A stretch of DNA of 64,000 bases. Source: Acetobacter ascendens (GTDB taxonomy: Bacteria > Pseudomonadota > Alphaproteobacteria > Acetobacterales > Acetobacteraceae). Position 1 is the stretch's first letter; every line of letters begins with the position of its first letter. The stretch is from the NCBI RefSeq assembly GCF_001766235.1, contig NZ_CP015164.1:2135001-2199000 (forward strand), in the 5' to 3' direction. The notes under the pieces are model-generated. The model ran no database searches. It was not told the origin of the DNA and was given only the letters and a program-made list of their open reading frames with translations. Below, one piece after another: positions 61,847-64,000 of this stretch. The translations under genes and the position numbers were made by a program.

Positions 61847-62269
61847 TCACGGCAATATCTCCGTAATCGTCACCACTGTTTTTTGGTCGCATAAACGGCT
61901 TTTGACAGCGCGAATATCAAACGTGGCATATTCCGGCCCATCGTCCACAATGAAGCCTAGGCCGCGTTTATTCCGTACACGCTGGCGTGCTCCCGGCTTC
62001 CTTACATTGAGCAACTTTGGGGTAGTCAGGCTATCAATCAGGAACTTGGCGCCACCCTGGACGCCGTCATGATCTGGGGTGCCGCAGGAATGACGCTCAA
62101 TAGATACATGCGCTTTCTGAAATGGCTCAGGAACGCGCATATTAACAGTCGCGCAAGCAACGGCGCGGGCCATCTTCTGGCGCATCCGTGTAAGTGCAAA
62201 ACGACTTTGCCCTATGCTGTGGTTTAGCAGCGGATAGGGTTCAGGAAGTTCAAAGCGAATTACCCTCAC
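61847..62269 (-). CDS. RusA-like Holliday junction resolvase
   Basis: 140 residues. VRFELPEPYPLLNHSIG-type start, then DHDGVQGGAKFLIDSL and GLGFIVDDGPEY, matching the Asp-containing D-G--K---D and G-I-DD motifs of RusA endonucleases. GTG start at 62269 overlaps the previous stop (GTGA). Confidence 0.72.
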   Translation of the reverse strand: MRVIRFELPEPYPLLNHSIGQSRFALTRMRQKMARAVACATVNMRVPEPFQKAHVSIERHSCGTPDHDGVQGGAKFLIDSLTTPKLLNVRKPGARQRVRNKRGLGFIVDDGPEYATFDIRAVKSRLCDQKTVVTITEILP

Positions 62270-62469
62270 GCGAACCGTCCCGCACCATCACGGCGGCGGC
62301 CAAGGCGTAGCGCATTATTCTGCAAACGGAGCTGCCGGTTTTCTTCACGCAATCTGATGTTTTCAGCATTCCGGCGCGTGACAGCCTCCAGAAAGCGGGC
62401 ATTTTCTGCCCGCAGTCGAGTGTTCTCACGCTGGAGTTTAGCGTCTGGGGATAGGAGCGTTTTCAGCAT
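62266..62469 (-). CDS. small coiled-coil protein (67 aa)
   Basis: A nearly continuous coiled coil (KLQRENTRLRAENARFLEAV, ENIRLREENRQLRLQNNALR) with a basic tail. Could multimerise or act as an accessory for its neighbour. Confidence 0.55.
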   Translation of the reverse strand: MLKTLLSPDAKLQRENTRLRAENARFLEAVTRRNAENIRLREENRQLRLQNNALRLGRRRDGAGRFA

Positions 62470-62472
62470 AGT

Positions 62473-62751
62473 TTACATCCCAAGGGCACGGCGATAAACG
62501 TCAAGCAAGGTTTCTTGCTCTTCCACTTCGGCAGGTTCCTGCCTACGAATGCGGATGATCTGACGCAGCACTTTCACATCGAAGCCAGCGGATTTTGCTT
62601 CGGTGAAGATGTCCTTAATGTCGCCTGAAAGAGCTTTGCGTTCTTCTTCCAAACGCTCAACACGCTCAATAATGCTTCTCAGCCGATCAGCGGCAATGCC
62701 ACCAACTGCCGGGTCATTGCTGTTGTGGCCTGCCATTTCTGTTGTGTTCAT
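62473..62751 (-). CDS. GapR-like (DUF2312) DNA-binding protein
   Basis: 92 residues. ADRLRSIIERVERLEEERKA then FTEAKSAGFDVKVLRQIIRI is the DUF2312/GapR signature, a DNA-clamp protein for overtwisted DNA in alphaproteobacteria. Start 62751 has GAGGA upstream. A phage copy may support replication. Confidence 0.85.
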   Translation of the reverse strand: MNTTEMAGHNSNDPAVGGIAADRLRSIIERVERLEEERKALSGDIKDIFTEAKSAGFDVKVLRQIIRIRRQEPAEVEEQETLLDVYRRALGM

Positions 62752-62966
62752 CGGTTCATTCCTCTTTTTGCAGGCACACACATCGGCACAACGATGTAGC
62801 CAAGGGCGTTGATAATGCTTTCTGGTATGTCGCGTTTGTGCGACAGGACTTCCGAAACAACCGAGCGGGAAACACCAGTTTTACGTGACCACGCACTTTG
62901 GCCGCCGGCCAGTTCAACCGCATCGGCTAAACGGCTACGGATTTCGGATACTGGGAATGGGGTCAT
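62748..62966 (-). CDS. HTH regulator, Cro/YdaS-like
   Basis: 72 residues. IRSRLADAVELAGGQSAWSR then KTGVSRSVVSEVLSHKRDIP, a helix-turn-helix. ATG 62966 overlaps the preceding stop (ATGA). Probable early regulator. Confidence 0.7.
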   Translation of the reverse strand: MTPFPVSEIRSRLADAVELAGGQSAWSRKTGVSRSVVSEVLSHKRDIPESIINALGYIVVPMCVPAKRGMNR

Positions 62967-63133
62967 TTCTTTAACTCTTCCCTCGCTGCCTTCAACGCGC
63001 GGTCCATTTTGTCTGCCCACGTATCCCAATCAAACCACGACACATGAACCCATGTTACGTGGACGGATGGAGGCGGTCCGCTGTGTGTTCGGAACCATGC
63101 GAAACGGCAGAGCCTGAGTTTAATCCACGGCAT
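62963..63133 (-). CDS. small prophage protein (56 aa)
   Basis: ATG 63133 with a strong AAGGAG four nt upstream. MPWIKLRLCRFAWF, then WVHVSWFDWDTWADKMDRAL, very Trp-rich. Ends ATGA with the HTH gene. It overlaps the end of the upstream gene by 79 bp in another frame. Confidence 0.6.
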   Translation of the reverse strand: MPWIKLRLCRFAWFRTHSGPPPSVHVTWVHVSWFDWDTWADKMDRALKAAREELKK

Positions 63134-63453
63134 TTCTCTCCTTCGCGCTCTTTCCGGCGCTGCTGCACGAGGGCGTTGACCTCGGCAGCGATAGAGTCAC
63201 AGGAGGCCATCAGCTCAATAAGCGCCTCAGCATCGGGCGCATTGGTTCCTGATAGCCAGTTACGCGCGGCCCGCGGCGTTTTCATCGCAGAACGAGCCAG
63301 CATTTCTGCCGCAAATCGGAAAGGCTCAAACTCGCGTTTGATCATATTCAAGAGCCTGTCACGGACAGGCGTATGTACGGCGCCCATCATTTGCGGAAAC
63401 TTTCGGTCATTTTTTGACTGTTTAAGGGCGTGAATTGCCCGATCATTCCACAT
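63055..63453 (-). CDS. early prophage regulator-like protein
   Basis: 132 residues. ARSAMKTPRAARNWLSGTNA then AEALIELMASCDSIAAEVNA resembles HTH phage proteins with a TPRAA-type helix. Start 63453 follows GGAGG at 6 nt. First gene of this minus-strand early block, divergent from 63502. Confidence 0.6.
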   Translation of the reverse strand: MWNDRAIHALKQSKNDRKFPQMMGAVHTPVRDRLLNMIKREFEPFRFAAEMLARSAMKTPRAARNWLSGTNAPDAEALIELMASCDSIAAEVNALVQQRRKEREGEKCRGLNSGSAVSHGSEHTADRLHPST

Positions 63454-63501
63454 CGTTTTCCTCCATTCTCCGTTTTGTGAGAACGGGAGATCGGAGAAAC
63501 G

Positions 63502-63741
63502 ATGAAGAAGGAGACTGAATTCGGAACTGTAGAATACGGGGGCACATACTCCCCCGATTTGCTGAACGCCTGCGATGCAGCGCCAGATATCCCGCACGGC
63601 ACGCCGTTCCTATGGAACGCTATTGTGCGCAGTGCGATCATCTGGGCGCAGCTCAACACCCACGCCACCATCAGGCAGCGCGTTCTTTTGCTACAGGACG
63701 TAGCCGACAAGCTGGGGGTTGATGCGGCATGCATTGGATAG
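63502..63741 (+). CDS. small divergent prophage protein
   Basis: 79 residues. ATG 63502 with GGAGAAACG upstream. TPFLWNAIVRSAIIWAQLNT and LLQDVADKLGVDAAC may form a small helix-turn-helix. Opposite to the early operon, so it may be a regulator. Ends 2 bp before the ssb stop. Confidence 0.5.
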   Translation: MKKETEFGTVEYGGTYSPDLLNACDAAPDIPHGTPFLWNAIVRSAIIWAQLNTHATIRQRVLLLQDVADKLGVDAACIG

Positions 63742-63743
63742 GC

Positions 63744-64000
63744 TCAGAACGGGATATCATCATCCAGATCGGGATTGCCTTGCGGGCTATCCCATCCACC
63801 GGACTGCTGATTGTTCTGGCCACGGCTTTGCTGTTGGCGCGGGGCATCTCCTGCATCTTTATTATCCAGCAGCACCAACTCGCCGCGATAAGCCGCAATC
63901 ACGACTTCCGTGGTATAGCGTTCCTGCCCACCCTGATCTGTCCATTTGCGGGTTTGCAGGGAGCCTTCCAGATAAACTTTGCGGCCTTTGCGCAGGAAAC
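63744..64000 (-). CDS. ssb: single-stranded DNA-binding protein, C-terminal part (partial)
   Basis: [20 protein letters not shown] and the following [10 protein letters not shown] end an OB fold, then a Gln/Gly-rich linker and the acidic tip DDDIPF that recruits partner proteins. The start lies beyond the window. Confidence 0.93.
   Translation of the reverse strand, partial: FLRKGRKVYLEGSLQTRKWTDQGGQERYTTEVVIAAYRGELVLLDNKDAGDAPRQQQSRGQNNQQSGGWDSPQGNPDLDDDIPF

Noticed and set aside
1-64000. CRISPR arrays
   Set aside because: No regularly spaced repeat series seen; repeats found are IS, MITE and one duplication.

Overview
The window looks like an acetic acid bacterium, most likely Acetobacter. 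It carries two 1665-bp IS1380 copies (an element described from A. pasteurianus) and an IS1031-type IS5 element. It also has a 2-methylcitrate (propionate) operon controlled by an alphaproteobacterial ScfR-type regulator. No rRNA, tRNA or CRISPR array was recognised.

Host chromosome, about 1-16.1 kb: the tail of an EipB/DUF1849-like envelope gene; a secreted protein coupled to an M29 aminopeptidase; a DUF1643 protein; a secreted protein interrupted by an in-frame amber codon; an MFS carboxylate-type transporter; an acyl-CoA synthetase with prpB, prpC and prpD; and a divergent ScfR-type regulator with tandem TTTGCGAAG boxes in the shared upstream region. A convergent intergenic region then holds a strongly structured element (possible ncRNA). 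YfdX, an IS5-family insertion that has beheaded a DUF2501 gene, and a mazG gene lacking its 5' part follow.

Prophage, about 16.1 kb to beyond 64 kb: a contractile-tailed (myovirus-type) prophage read mostly on the minus strand, so from right to left. Order: ssb and early/replication genes (64-58.4 kb), TerS, TerL, portal, scaffold, capsid, head-tail genes, sheath, tube, G/GT-type tail chaperones with a putative -1 frameshift site, tape measure, baseplate (X, D, V, gp25, J, I), tail fibres/tailspike, lysis genes (endolysin, holin-like, coiled-coil TM protein), and a left-end regulatory area. No integrase is visible; it may lie beyond 64 kb.

The prophage looks decayed. IS1380 copies split an antirepressor-like gene and a HigB-type toxin whose HigA antitoxin is intact. 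A 153-bp MITE splits a cysteine-peptidase-like gene, and a second identical copy sits at the end of a tail gene. An IS3 element lies in the tail-fibre region. The sheath gene and gene D carry apparent frameshifts (or assembly errors).

Accessory cargo sits in two places inside the tail operon: 35.1-42.9 kb (lipoprotein, HigBA, a second antirepressor cassette, RHH regulators, secreted and membrane proteins) and 45.4-46.4 kb (a phosphoribosyltransferase with an out-of-frame overlapping small gene).
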